NCBI GenBank assembly: GCA_900708905.1
Contig: CAADRB010000012.1
Location: 1,471,235 to 1,535,234, forward strand
Source: Hymenolepis diminuta
Taxonomy: Eukaryota > Platyhelminthes > Cestoda > Cyclophyllidea > Hymenolepididae
DNA length: 64,000 nucleotides
Direction of reading: 5' to 3'
The notes under the pieces were generated by a model. That model was not told the origin of the DNA. It was given only the letters and a program-made list of their open reading frames with translations, and searched no databases. This document shows, one piece after another, positions 48,401 to 61,375 of the stretch (its first letter is position 1; each line of letters opens with the position of its first letter). The translations under genes were made by a program, and so were the position numbers.

Positions 48401-51290
48401 AAATGTGAAGGCCCTTAAAATCCTTTGGTAAAAACTTTGGCTTTTCCATCATTGTTTTAATTTATGATCCTGGATTTAAAAAATTACTTAATGGAGAAGG
48501 GCCTATTCTAACATTGCCAACAGATACAATATGGTTAATTTGAGTATTAAGAAAGTTATTTTTAAAGTGCTCTAGATGGAACCTTTCATTATTACTATCA
48601 TTATCCTGGTGACAGCATGTATCACTCATGACTTCCATGCCTAATGGCCTGTTCAGAAGCAAGGCTGAACTTGGTTGATTGACAGGAGATGGGGATTAGG
48701 ACAACTTGTCCTTTATTTACAAATAGAATTTGAGGACTGGATTGAAGAGAAAGACTATTCACTACGGATATACTTTTAATCCGGCCAGTAATAATAGCCA
48801 ATATCCTGAGAAGTGGTCTTTAGCAGTCTGTGTACCTATCATCGTCTCATCAACATCGATGAGTCAGCTGCATATTTGGAGAACTACATGCCCGTTGTTT
48901 AACTAACCTATGCCTTGTCTAGTCCTAAAAATTTCTTTTGCTGTTTGTCTGTGTATCAGATGATCTTGAGACAAAGTGATATGAGCCCTTTCCACCTCTT
49001 TCAAAGATTTCGATCAAGGCTAGTCTTACAGTTTAAGTTGTTTGAAGTGTTCACTTATTGAGTCCCTATTGGAACAATGTCTTTTTGCGTGTAGGTGGTA
49101 AATACACGTTAGAGGTCATCTTGGGTTATCTTAAATCTTTTTTCTCGCTCGTCTATTTGCATTTGACAAATTGGCATTATTATTTTCCACACTTAAAGCA
49201 GAATATTATCTGGTATTGATGTATTTCCAACCTATTTAGGCAATTTTATGTTTTCTTCAAATCTACTTAGAACAGGGCTATCTCAATTGATGGGTTTTAT
49301 TCACATAGTGGTCGGATGAGTTGACCCATTTTCTCAGTTATTCCAAATGAAGAGAAATAATTCGTCTATTTTTAATAAATTGAAATAATCATCGTTGCGG
49401 AAGGCTAATTATTGTTACTCCTATCGTTCTATCAAATACATGCTAAAAAATCAAACATCACAAATGTTTTGACATGAAATAACTCGATCTAGGCCTTTGT
49501 TCGTCCTCTGTAAAATATATCATGAGTTTTATACTGAAGTCAATAAAATTAACCTACGCCAGATTTTTACGAAATCTTTGAGTTTTCATACTTCCTAAGC
49601 CCTTCGGCGTCTTTGAGGTAATAAGCATCCATGCTGGTTCCGATGATACGAGATCGAGACTCTTTGGTTTTCAACCAGATATTGAACTAACCACCAATTT
49701 TGATTATTGGTGACCCAAAAGACAGATACATCGCCAAAAAATGGAGACATTTATGAATTTTTTTTTGAAAAATATGTCGAAATAACTTTTCTCATTGTAT
49801 TTGCATGGATGCAACAATAAGTCCCATTGAAGAGGAAGTGTTTTCCAACACTTATTTTGAGCGAAAGAGTTGCGTCGTGGATCATCAATGATGGGATACT
49901 TCCATTCCACTATCTCCTCGCATGATCAGATTTAGCCCGATACGGTTGTTTTTGAAGTTTGCTGGATGTACTCCAAATGGTATCGAAGCCGTGAGATACG
50001 ATATTTGAGACGTCCATGCCATCGGTTTACATATGCTTAAGAATTACTATTGTTACTAATGGCGATGCAAAAGCATTGCAAGTTTTAATAATAGGAAGGC
50101 TTTTGAATAAGAGAAACGACAAACAGTTGCAAAATTTTTTGCATCGATGCTAAGAAATCTGGTTGGGCTGCTTGTATGTATATCCACAATATTCAGAACT
50201 TGCTGACCAGATGATTTAAGTATGCGGTAGGTTATTCCACTTCGATTTATTTGAATCTTCTTACAATATCAAAGATTTTCATATACCTAAGTTCATTGGA
50301 GCTTGAATCTATGTGATTATTCTAGGAATGTTAATATTTTGCGCGGATATCTTTCAAAAATTGAAACCTTATTGCACGGAAATGTTGGTAAATGCTATCA
50401 CGTATCCGTTTATTTAACAAGGTTTTAATGACCAATTGTATAATAAGTTCTGAACTGAGTACTACATCTTCAAACAATTTCAAATTTACAGTCGATGTTT
50501 TTTCATTAATCTGAGTGCGTAACATGAACAAGACGAATCCTCATAATTCATAATATCTTTTTATGTCAGTATTTCTCCTTAATTCAAGTAAAGCACAAGT
50601 AGCCACATTTGGAACTTACAGAGTATGCAAAATTATTTTTTTAAAGTACTTTCAATAGGATGGCATTTCATGTTAAAAATGGGAATTGAACCACGTGTTT
50701 GTATTTGTTCGCATTACATTCATTGAATCTTGAATGTGACTATATTCAGAACTTTGAGAATGGTGTATTCGTTAAGTATGAAAATGAATTTTTCAGACGA
50801 GTTTTCGTAATCCCACATTTCTCAAATAGATACTATATCTTTCGATGCTGGATGAATATTGCACCGAATATCGATTGTCATAGGTGAAATTTTGTATTCA
50901 TGTGTATTTTCCTAAAAGCTATCTCAACTTTGTTTGATACCAGCAGAAACGGTATACCTGGAACTGCACAAGTTTAAAAATAGGTCAGTTAAGTCGTCTT
51001 CTTCTTTATAGTTGCATAACCACAGTTTAATTCGCTGTGTATTCGTTGGATTATTTGTGAATGAGATTGATTAGGATACGTTACAGTTTACAGCGGTTAT
51101 TTCCGGGATACTTCTTCTTTTTACAGATTAAATATCCCCGTCTTAAATCAAAATTCTACAAGCTAAATTTTCCTGTCCGGTTTTTTGCTGAACTCTCAGT
51201 ATCTATCTCAGTTTCTAGTTTCTTTTTTTGCGTTTGATTTATGTTTACAAAACAAAGAGCATTCTGTAGACACTTCCCTCTATGTGAACC
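48401..51290. other. Unassigned region with short minus-strand open frames
   Basis: Minus-strand frames at 48462-48662 (66 codons), 49704-49910 (68) and 50331-50531 (66) are open and not low-complexity, but I recognise none and find no consistent splice joins between them. 49590-50030 is somewhat GC-richer and could be a decayed element. Confidence 0.35.
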
Positions 51291-51299
51291 AGACTAAAT

Positions 51300-52060
51300 C
51301 TCGGACTCGTTGTGCGTCATCCACATAACTCGGAAATACACAAATTTCACACTCCACTTATTGGAGTGTACAGGTGGCCTACCTCACAGACGGCCTATTT
51401 TGAAGACATCTCTTTCACTCTGTCTCCTTACCAAAATAAATTGTCAATTTTTAGTCTGGTGCCTTTTATTCAATTCCCAAGTTCACACTGAAGCATAATG
51501 GTAAAGTATGGCATTTCATCTTTCTCTTTACTTGCTAATATGTAGTAACTATCTTACAAATGAAAATTTTCGTTTAGGTATATTATATCAGTTGGATAGA
51601 CGGATAGACGGAGGAATTAACTTTGAGAGGGATGTGGATTTGATCATTAGTCAGCACAAAATGTCCGGTATTCTGAGTCACTCAGTAGTGTGCTCTCCCA
51701 CGAAGAAGGTTTAAATTTGTAGCCAGTTTATTCTAGTGTCTGAGTTTTTTGGATTCCCAAGTCCGCAATGAAGTTCAGAAAACATATTGTTTGAGATTTC
51801 TTTTTGAATCACCTTCAATTGATTAGTTGTTATGTTGTCACTTTCTTATTATGTTCGGTTGCTTACAAATTTTAGCTATTGAAATGTACGTTGGTGCATG
51901 CTATCCTAGTCAGACAGACAGAGTCTTGTTTTTAAGACTAACTTTGAGAAGGAGGAGTGGATGGATTTGATAAGACTTTTCTCTTGATCATTACTCATCT
52001 CAAATTTGAAAGCCTGTCTTTCTGTTTCTGAGTCAGTTCATTCCAAACAGTATTGCCACA
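51300..52060. repeat. Decayed tandem duplication, period about 320 nt
   Basis: Blocks recur in order: TTCCCAAGTTCACACTGAAG near 51475 against TTCCCAAGTCCGCAATGAAG near 51755; and GACGGATAGACGG with TTAACTTTGAGAGGGATG near 51600 against GACAGACAGA with CTAACTTTGAGAAGGAGG near 51913. The period fits about two to three degenerate units. No coding function is evident. Confidence 0.45.
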
Positions 52061-55000
52061 CTGTCTCGTTCTCAATTAAAAGTTTTAATTTATGATCAAT
52101 TTAGTCTGGCCTTATGTTGAAAAATTAAGTCTCTTTATTCACAAAGTTAGTATACCACGTGATGTTCGGAAGGGAGAATATCTGGCAAAATATGAATTTT
52201 GTTTTCGAATAATTTTTATCAAATTAGAAAATATATTGACGCTTTACCCAATAAAATTGGCCAGTATAACTGACTGTTTATTTATAAAGTCAAATAAGTG
52301 AATTTTTAAGGTTAAAGGGTTTGGAGTTTTCTCCTATTAATTGCTCAGTTGAGATTGGGAATTTTATTATTTTCATGTATATTGTTCAAGGTTGTTCAAC
52401 AGAGAGTTTCTAAAAGGTTAAATTAGACTGTAATTGTTGGAAAATATATAAATTTTGACAGTTTTACCATACAAGATTCGAAAGTATCGAGAAATTGGAT
52501 ATTTAAAGACGTAGCTGTTTGTTAGGGGTTCGTCATGAAGTCTTCGATGTAGCAGCGCAAGAGTAATGCTATTTAGTCAATTTAATGAAGTAAATATCTG
52601 TGAAATCGTACACTTAATAATGTAAACGAAGATTTTTCCTGAGTTCCAGATAAGAGTTTTCCGTCTGAGGTATTGGAGGTAGTTCTACTCACTTGGAAGG
52701 TTTAGGGTGAGTAATTAACCCTCAAACCCACTTTGGAAAGCGTTTTCCAATGCTAATCTTGGACAGAGAGGTAGCAATATGGAGCCCCCTAATGTAAAAC
52801 TCTCACCTTCTGCTCCACTGGTGCAGTAAAATAATTAGGAATGCTAAATTCATATGTAAACTCAAAGTCATGTATTCTACATTTTTATTCCATCTTCACA
52901 GTTGACGAACGTCTAGCTGATATAAATCGATAACATGGTATTAGATGAGTAATTTTGTTTTTTTAAGCCCCAAAGGTATTGAGGACGAATGTCAGAAAGT
53001 TTACATCTTAGTCACTTTTGTTTCTATAACATTTAAAGAGCACTCGATTTTATCGTTGGAATCTGTTATTTCTTGTTTTCAGGTAAAATAGGATTACAAA
53101 AATCCTTCCATAAATTCCTCTGATATTTTCTGCTTGAGAAGATGGGATTGATATTGCCAGACTTTCCAGTCACGACTTCCTTCGCGTCTTGCTTGATCTG
53201 TCACAGCTATGGATTTTTAACTTTTGTATTGTTTCTTCTGCCTAGTTCTCATAGCTTAGTATTATTACACTGCATAGAAATTTGGATAAATTTGAATTTA
53301 ATCTTGAAACTTTTATCGCCTACGGCCAAATTTTGAAATGTTCTCAACTATTTACAGAGCCTAATCCCCGACTTTTTGAGCTAATATATGTAAATACTAA
53401 TTGGCCATCGTTCTGGATATTATTTATTTAAGAACAAAATAGTATCCTATCAATTTTTTCTCGAACTTTTTTGGCATAACAGTTCAGTTTCCAATTTTCA
53501 ATAGGTTGGTAGCTGTATAATTTATATATGTAGGATCAGATCAAGTATGGTGAGCAGATCTCATAAAAGAAAGTTGCCCTTCATTTCACTGCTACGATTG
53601 GGAAGGTACACTAAAGTCTAATCGAAAAATTCATTCAAAATGTTTGATATAAAAAACTGACTATAATGTGAGATGGATAGCCCATAATCTACTAACGTCG
53701 CAAAGATGTATGGGAAAATTTTTCAGTAGCTTTAATCCCAACATTAAAGCTACTTTATTAATCCGGCTGATTTAGGTAACCTCACACCCATACGTACACC
53801 CTAATTATCACTCTTACTAATGTCTGCAATCCTCCGAGTCGGGAGATGGGAGTAGTGAACGATTTTTGATGTAATTTATCTTTTTTTCCAACAGTATCTC
53901 TTATCTAACTCCCAAATATATTCTCTATTCATTTTATTTTCAAAATCTGTTGAAGGCTGTTATCGTAAGCAAATGTGCGTTGAATCTATTCAATTTCTTC
54001 TATATCTTCGCACCTCCATCTTATTATTTTGTTAATCCTGAAGTTTCGTTTCTTTCTATATGATTAATCGGAATCAAAATTAGTGCATTTTTTAAATGGG
54101 TAAAAATTACTCATAGTTTTCTTTAACTAAGATCATTCATTCACTTACAAATTTTAATTTTTCCATACTCGTTTCTACTCCATGATTAAATTGCTTTGAC
54201 CTCTTGCATTATTTAATATACCCATGAACACCTTTATCACCTCGAGGTAATGATTAAATTTCCCACCCTATATCTTACCATTCAAAGTGGTATTCATTGT
54301 TTTACTTAGATTTCTGAAATCGAATTGGGTTAGTTTGGTTAGTTCACTTGAGGTTTGGGTGAACAAAGTTTTGTTCCATTTGTTTCAGTGTTGGCCTTCT
54401 TTTTTCCTGTTTTAGGTGTAGCAAGGATGACAGTAATTGAGAGACTTATTTATAAGTTGGCTGTGTTTTTGTTACAATTATACTCCACGAACTAATTAGG
54501 GTAATAACTATTTACTAACAGCAAAGGATGTCATTAACACTCAACTATCTTCATCCAATTATTGAACATCTGTTTGTAAACTTCATATCAATTAGGCATT
54601 TAGAAGATTTGAAATTTTAAGGGTTCACTTTTCGTTTCCCTTCATAGTAAACAAGTCGTATCAAGTTGCCCTCCCAGCGATCATCTGCTCTCATGAGAAA
54701 TTACTACCATGTCCTTCCAGTAGAGCTTTTTTTGTACATATCATTAAACTTTTAATAGTCAATCCTTCTTAGAAAAATACTCTTTTTTGTAAACATGGGA
54801 CCATTTCTCCAATAGATTTTGCATACTGCTTACTCTCCACGGAATACTCTCAGTGTTTAAACTTTGATCACTGTTGTTGTTTCAGTCAACACTTGAGTGG
54901 CGTAGTTGACGAACGAATCTATTTATCTTGCCCTGTGTGGTTTACTTTCGAAGTTTAATTTGGCATGAAAATAATCTGCATCTCTAATGTAGAAAGTATT

Positions 55001-58000
55001 TGTATCAGACTCACCAGAGGATCTGTTTTCAAAATTAGTAAATATATGATCACTCAGATCATAATTTGAAATAAGATTGCAGTTTATTCCTTTTAAGTCT
55101 AAATTCTGTTGAAGGGAAGTGTGTTCCAATAAGAATCTTTATTAAGAAAAACCTCACATTCTGTCACCCACCTTTAGGCAGAAAGGTTTGTTATGCCGTT
55201 AAGTGAATGAGCACTAATAAGAGTCGAATCCGTAACTTGACTAAGCAAACGGCATGCTGGTTGCTGCACCTCCGGCGCACTTTTTCCTTCCCTTACGAAA
55301 TTCAATCCACTCCAACATGGTTTCTGTTATCCCTATCAAGTAATACAGAAGTAAATCTTGGAGAAGGAGAAATCAGGCATTCATGTTCTATCAACCATTG
55401 ACGCTGTAAAGTAGTCTTTCTCCGTCTCTATTAGTCGGCTCTGCCGTTGAGGATACCGATATTTGGTATCTTTGATATTTCGATATTTTACCTACCGTTA
55501 ATGGGTTCCAATTCAATTTCATTGAAATCAATACCTTTAGATAATCGAAGCACTTATTACTGATAAATATAATGCTCATGTATTCAAAATATATAGCCCT
55601 AAACTATTTGGAACAGAACTTTGTTCTAAATCCCCCTTGGCATTATTGAGTCCGCTCGATGCATAATATGCCTCTCGATCCGGATAATCAATTCGGATCT
55701 AATTTTACTTACCGACTCGACAAGCAATCTTACTTTACTAAATTCGAGAAGCAGTCTACTTTAAAAGGTTAAAATATTAGTTCATTCTAATTTTATCCTT
55801 TTTCTTTTGCAATGAAGAAGATATTTTACGTCAACGAAAGCTTTAATTTGATATTCACAATTTTCGGACATCCAAAATGATTTAAATCATTAATTCTGAT
55901 AATTACTTTTATGTTCACAAATAACCCTACTCTGTGATCATAATGGCAGGTACCGTGATCCCCTTCATAGTTTATCGTTTCTTAATGATTTTTCTTCTGA
56001 CAAAACTGCAAGATTTATAAATTGAATTTCTTTTAAAGTTCTTGAAATATTTTTACTTTCATCCCAGTTTAGTTATACATTTTTCACCTGCATTAATTCC
56101 TGCTTGGAGTGATTCATTTCGTTGGCCTTGTTCAAGGTCGCATTTATGATGACTCATTCTACAATCTGTCCAGAAATACTACCCGACGTATCGAAAACCA
56201 CCTTGCAAAAACACCGTCTGTCTCGGTTTGATTAAGATAGTTAGAACGAGCAATGGTCGGAGCTTATAGAAATATTTCAGATGAGTGGAAGTGGATAAAA
56301 AGAGAAGACTCCGCAGAGTCCCTTCTGTTAATAAGTCGATGGTTTCATTAGGTTTGTCCAGCTAGCTTGGATGTTCTTAATTTGTTAAATTTGGCTTATT
56401 TCGATGGGATAGCTGAAATTTGCTATTTCCCTTTAAAATGCCCTATCCTTCAGTTTTAAGGCATGGTATATATAGCTCTATCAACCGATCAATTAATGAA
56501 TGGCATGGGGATCACTGAATATACCCATTACTTTATCTTCATATAAAGTGCAAATTTATAATGTAAGGCAGAACATTTTAATGATAATCCTAATGTAAAT
56601 TATTGGAAATCCTTAAACAATGATCTATGGTTCCACTGTCTTACGATTTTTTCTCCCTCCCATTTTCAATTTTTGATGTACGAGTTAGCATTTATTCAAA
56701 CATTCCTTCATTAAATTACATCACCTAATTATTTTATAGAAATACAAATAATATTCAATAAGTAAATCACAAATCCGGGAAAAATCTTTTTGCCAGAAAT
56801 TGCCGTCGTTGCACTTTTGTGAAATTTAGAACAAATTAATAATTAAGATGATCCCGTAATGAGGAACTGGTTATGTTTAATAAAATTGGGACAATTTTCA
56901 ACATTTTTGTTGCATTCCAGTTTCCTGCTTTGTAAATGTTTAGAAATAATAATCTCATAAGATAGAAGATCTGTAAAAGTCGTTAATTGATTCAAAGTAT
57001 ATCCATGTTCTTCCAAATTTTCGCATTTCTTATAAACATGAAACTGGTTTAATAAATAGGTAAACATTCTTTGAATAATGACCTTATTATGAGTTCAATT
57101 TAGTGAACTCTGCTATGTTTGCGCCTCCTTAGATGCCATCGAATAGTTGTTTTAGAACTATTAGGAGGTAATTATCTATCGAGGTGGATAAATACCTAAC
57201 AACTTGATTTAATTAGCCGGTCAGTAAGTTATGGACATTGCAGATAGTAATTTACGAAGCGCTGGTAATAATAGTTAGTCTTCAAATATTTATATTATTG
57301 ACTCAGTATATATAATATTTTATAGACGTAGTCGACGACGTCGTATTCATTAAGTACAAACGATTTATTTTTAGTTTACTCACCTTAAATTCAATAAATT
57401 TTAATTTATTCCATTCCTAGTACCTGAGAAAATAGTCTTTCTCCATCTCAACGAATTTCGTTGAACTTTTTCCCTCTACCCGAAGTCGATTAATGAGACG
57501 CTCCAGTAAGACAAGAATTCTGTTAATATTTATAAATGCGAACTAATTAACTTCATTTCAAAAATATAAAGGTGGAAGAGGAAGAAGAATGAAAATTTTG
57601 GACTTGAAACCATGAGTTTCTTCAGAAATTGAGTCATGGACTGAAATATTTGAAAGCTTTCCGCTCCTCTGGGGCTTAGATTTTATTGATAATCGTTAAA
57701 AATTTCGTTAAATGTAGGTTTAAACGGTGAAGATTTTTCACTTGTTTTCATTTTCTTCATTCTGCATCTCTTAAATCACTCCCACCTCGCCAGTAGCAGA
57801 AAAGAATGTCCATATTAAAAGGTTGGGCAGTGGTATTACCCCTATATTTAGTTACAAACGTACCTTTAATGCGACCATTTCATCAAATGGACAAAAGAAA
57901 GCAAATAACAGATTAAAATCTGATTGGTCAAAGCTATTCGTCTGAGAGAAATACGCTATTATAAGGTGGGAATTCGATGTGAATTTCTTTATTAGTTGAT

Positions 58001-59092
58001 AACAATAAGACACTTTAATTGGATAATTAATCTAAGATTCTCCGTACATTTTAAGTGATCTTGCCAATTTCAAAAAGACGAATTATCTTTGTCAAAATTT
58101 TGCGAATTTTTTGAAATCCTTATTCTCACTAAACACTGATGTCGGCCCTCCACGAAGCATATTTCCTTTCGAACGACTTTATCTTCATTTGTTTTAATTT
58201 GCACCTAAATGTTGTGTCCGAAATTCTAAAGTCGCCCTTATTTTGTTCTAAATTATGCACAAACACTATTTTTAATTTATTGATAATAATATAAAAAGTT
58301 AAAAATAAACTTTATTTTTCCATAGTAAGTGGAGGAAGTTTTTCTTTTTCGGAATAGTAATTGACGGAAAACACGATAACTGCTTACGTCATAAGCCTAA
58401 CTATATCTCCACAGGCTATGATTAAAATCACTTCCGACAATTCCCAAATCGATTTTGAGAATTTATCCATCTCACGTTGCAGAATTTCCATTGTTTAATA
58501 TTAAATAAAATCCTTATATTATCTCCGAATTTGCTTACATTATTTGTTAATCATTTCAGTAGAATCCAGTCTGATCGAATTCAGTAAATAAGGAACTTAT
58601 TTCTTCTAGTCTTCATTTCTAAATTTCTGATAGTTTTATGGGTATATATATATATATATATATATTGTTTTAGTTCACCTGATTGGCACGTTTGTACTTT
58701 GTCCCTTTTTGATGAGAAAAACTCCATTAAAGAAGTTTCTTGCTTCACTTTTAGTTGGTACTTGGGTACTCCGTTGTAAATAATAAACAGAATTTTACAA
58801 ATTTCAAAGTTTGTTTATGTTATACTGGTCAAACAATATTACGCATCACTTATATTTCCTGAATTTGAGAGAAAAGGGGAGGAGAGGGTTGAAAATCGAC
58901 TTTTGAAAATTGTTTTAAAATCTTCATTACATCCACTTCTACCCCGTTTTACGGGTTGGGTAGTGGCGCAACTCCAATCTTTAGATCTACACAACACTAG
59001 CTAATGGTCAAGATAAGAGTATGACACTACCATAATGTTTGAAGTAATTACGAAGCTAATTTAGGAAAGCATTTTTCAGAACTCATTTTGGG
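52061..59092. other. Long non-coding stretch
   Basis: Open frames on either strand stay below 76 codons; minus-strand 54923-55129 and 56843-57067 look least random but are unrecognised. A TA microsatellite lies at 58643-58665. On the minus strand near 55225, GGATTCGACTC again resembles a polymerase III B box without a tRNA fold. No gene is supported. Confidence 0.5.
58643..58665. repeat. (TA)n microsatellite
   Basis: An uninterrupted TA run of about 23 nt. Confidence 0.96.
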
Positions 59093-59220
59093 TAGGGCGG
59101 TAGAATCAAGAGGCCTTCCTGGTGAGGAATTCGCATTCTGCTCCCACTACATTTTCCAGACTTAACCAGTGCGATTAGCCATTCCTCTCTCTAAGTGTGC
59201 CTACTGCATCACTGGCACAC
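59093..59220. repeat. Dispersed repeat family 1, copy C (diverged)
   Basis: TGGTGAGGAATTCGCATTCT and AACCAGTGCGATTAGCCATT match the corresponding blocks of the copy at 23059-23170 (AACCAGTGCGATTAATCGTC). The remainder is more diverged than the other two copies. Confidence 0.55.
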
Positions 59221-59549
59221 AATGTTTCAAGTATCACTTTTAAAACTTTTGATTTTGTATTAAATGGTGTTCAATTCTTATATTTCATTTTATCTAATAT
59301 TTATATTAACTACGATAATTATATTTTTCCACTCGCTTAATACGGATTCCTGGAGTTTCATTAGGATGGCAACTTTCATAATTTTTTACCGGATTGTTTT
59401 ATCTAAAATAAGTGCACATTTATTATCAAATGAATATTGCTACTTAGCTCACACTGACTATTCCTGGCACAGATACTACTTAAATGGCGTTTAATTTATC
59501 AGTAGTGTTAATGGGCAAGTAAAAAGTTTGTTTTTTCTGTGTAACTTAG

Positions 59550-59709
59550 AATCTATCGGACCTGGCCAGTCCTCATCTTCCAGATGACTTACCGATCCCG
59601 GAAGAAAGTCATCGATCAACCAAAACTCATCTGCCATCGATTCCTCAAGGCAAAGAACTAATAATTCCTGTCAATGGACCTCCGTGCTATATTCGACCGA
59701 CAGAAATTG
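59550..59709 (+). CDS. Orphan internal exon of an unidentified gene
   Basis: 160 nt bounded by a pyrimidine-rich acceptor (TTTTTTCTGTGTAACTTAG) and a GTATGT donor. Only one frame is open across it, and that frame meets a stop immediately upstream of the acceptor, as expected of a real exon. It enters in phase 0 and leaves in phase 1. The 53 codons read NLSDLASPHLPDDLPIPEE, then IPQGKELIIPVNGPPCYIRP: Pro-rich and hydrophilic, probably a linker. I do not recognise the protein. A possible next exon in matching phase (60656-60697, GRFLIDLRLQDHLNG) overlaps a protein-like minus-strand stretch and is doubtful. Its gene, if real, must have introns of many kilobases, like MBOAT. Confidence 0.5.
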
Positions 59710-60645
59710 GTATGTGACTGGCTCTTTCCGTGGTTTTATTGATTTATTCACAAATCTGATTAGATAATAATTTACTTGTGTTTCCGTCAAATTCTGCATT
59801 TATGAAATGATGTTGCTAATATTTTATGGAAATTTTAATTAGCGAAATTCCTATTCTGAAAATTTAAAATTTTATGCTTTTCTGAACCTATTGCATTTTA
59901 TATTCAGTTTTCTTTAAATTTCAAGTTTATCCTTTTTTCAACTTCATAGAAAGCTTGATTAAATTAGAATATTTTGAAATTAATTTATGTGTTTTCCTTA
60001 CTGTATACGAGGACCAGTCGCGAAATTTCATCTTATGCATATAAATCGTGACCGTTTTTTACGATATGTAAGTCCGACATCTCAGCAGTCAGAGAGAGGA
60101 GAGGGCAGTCAGTTGGGCACTAAATCAATTTATCTATTTCATCTTTGCTATGATAAAGCTGTAAACTGCGGAATATCATATAAAATCATTTGCCTTCTCA
60201 ACCATTGGAAGAAAAAAATTTATTGGAGCGACGAGATAATTGGTTAAATAACATCGGTAAATGAACACTGCATGTCGTATACAAGCATTTGCATTCAAAA
60301 CACGAAAATTGAACTTTCGAACCTGGACTTTCCCTTCTTCAAAAATTGTGGGACTCGAGTCCAAAAATCAAATAAAGACTCTTTGATACCCTAAGTTGCT
60401 CCTCTCCCCTCTGTAGTTTGTTGAACTAACTGTTATTCAACGTCTGTTTCTTTCCGCTATTAAAAATTGCAAATTTTTTGTATTACTGTGGATAATAATA
60501 GTAATGACCTTGAAATATACAATAATATAAGTATGAGGTCAAAAAGAAAAACGGCGAACATAAATAAAGAAATTCTATTTTCCCAAAGGAAAATATGTAA
60601 TAAAATATTGTTCCACGTTAAAATAATACTTTCGCCTTGACATCC
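59710..60645. other. Non-coding stretch after the orphan exon
   Basis: Presumed intron if the orphan exon is real. An 86-codon plus-strand frame at 59987-60247 has no recognised content and no matching splice phase that I can defend. Confidence 0.45.
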
Positions 60646-60649
60646 TCCC

Positions 60650-61375
60650 CTTTTAGGCCGCTTCCTCATAGATCTTCGCCTTCAGGATCACCTGAACGGT
60701 AAGTTTTCTGCCCTGGTCAGCTTTTCCTCCTTCGTGCATTCAGCTTCGTTCCATGAGTAATTACATGGGAGATTTTCAACCAAGCATTCGGTTTCCAGCT
60801 GTCTAGAAGTTCGGGAAGCATCTTACAGTATTTCCGTCATTGTTTCCTACCATTTTTCGTTAGGCTTCACGTTCTTCGTATTCCTGAGCGCCTTGAACAG
60901 TATTCTACATTCACTTTTGATTTCAATGGAACATCTCTGTTTGCTTATGCGGTTCTTTTATTTGGGCAGTCTGGGTGATCTTTTTTCATTGGCTTCAGCA
61001 AGTTCACTTCTTCCAGTCAATCAAGATCCAAATTCAGATTGATTTGTCGTGAGGCATTTTTTTCGGATTCGCTGATCACAATAGTATGACGTGACGTTTC
61101 AATTCATATTCAAAGTTCAGGATTCCACTGGAAGCATTTGGTGCATCCACTTTTGAATGTATCTGTGCTGGTCTGCCCAAATCTCAACATACTTTTCATG
61201 AAATCAGGTAATCTCAGAGGCTCTATCCAGTTGTGATTTGATCTTTCGACTATTTATCTACACGGTCACATATTTCCATTTATTTACATAGCTCATTCAT
61301 AGAGTAAACAGTCAAGGATCTCAAAAAGTTGGCTGGTTTGACCTTCTAGAATCCGTTTTCATTCAGCATCTTGTT
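60650..61375 (-). pseudogene. Decayed coding-like copy of an unidentified protein
   Basis: The minus strand yields a chain of protein-like segments interrupted by stops and frame changes. From high to low coordinate: VKPANFLRSLTVYSMNELCK, MEICDRVDK, SKDQITTG, HEKYVEIWADQHRYIQKWMH, LTGRSELAEANEKRSPRLPK, RISKQRCSIEIKSECRILFK, ALRNTKNVKPNEKW, ETMTEIL, DASRTSRQLETECLVENLPC, NYSWNEAECTKEEKLTRAEN. Most breaks are TAA or TAG within an otherwise continuous frame. Length is at least 230 codons. No family is recognised. The absence of introns would suit a retrocopy or an old transposon gene. The 73-codon plus-strand frame over part of it is probably its antisense shadow. Confidence 0.4.

Noticed and set aside
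60656..60697. A 42-nt plus-strand exon (GRFLIDLRLQDHLNG) with good borders following the orphan exon
   Set aside because: It overlaps the protein-like minus-strand stretch, which explains its openness. Kept only as a possibility in the orphan-exon entry.
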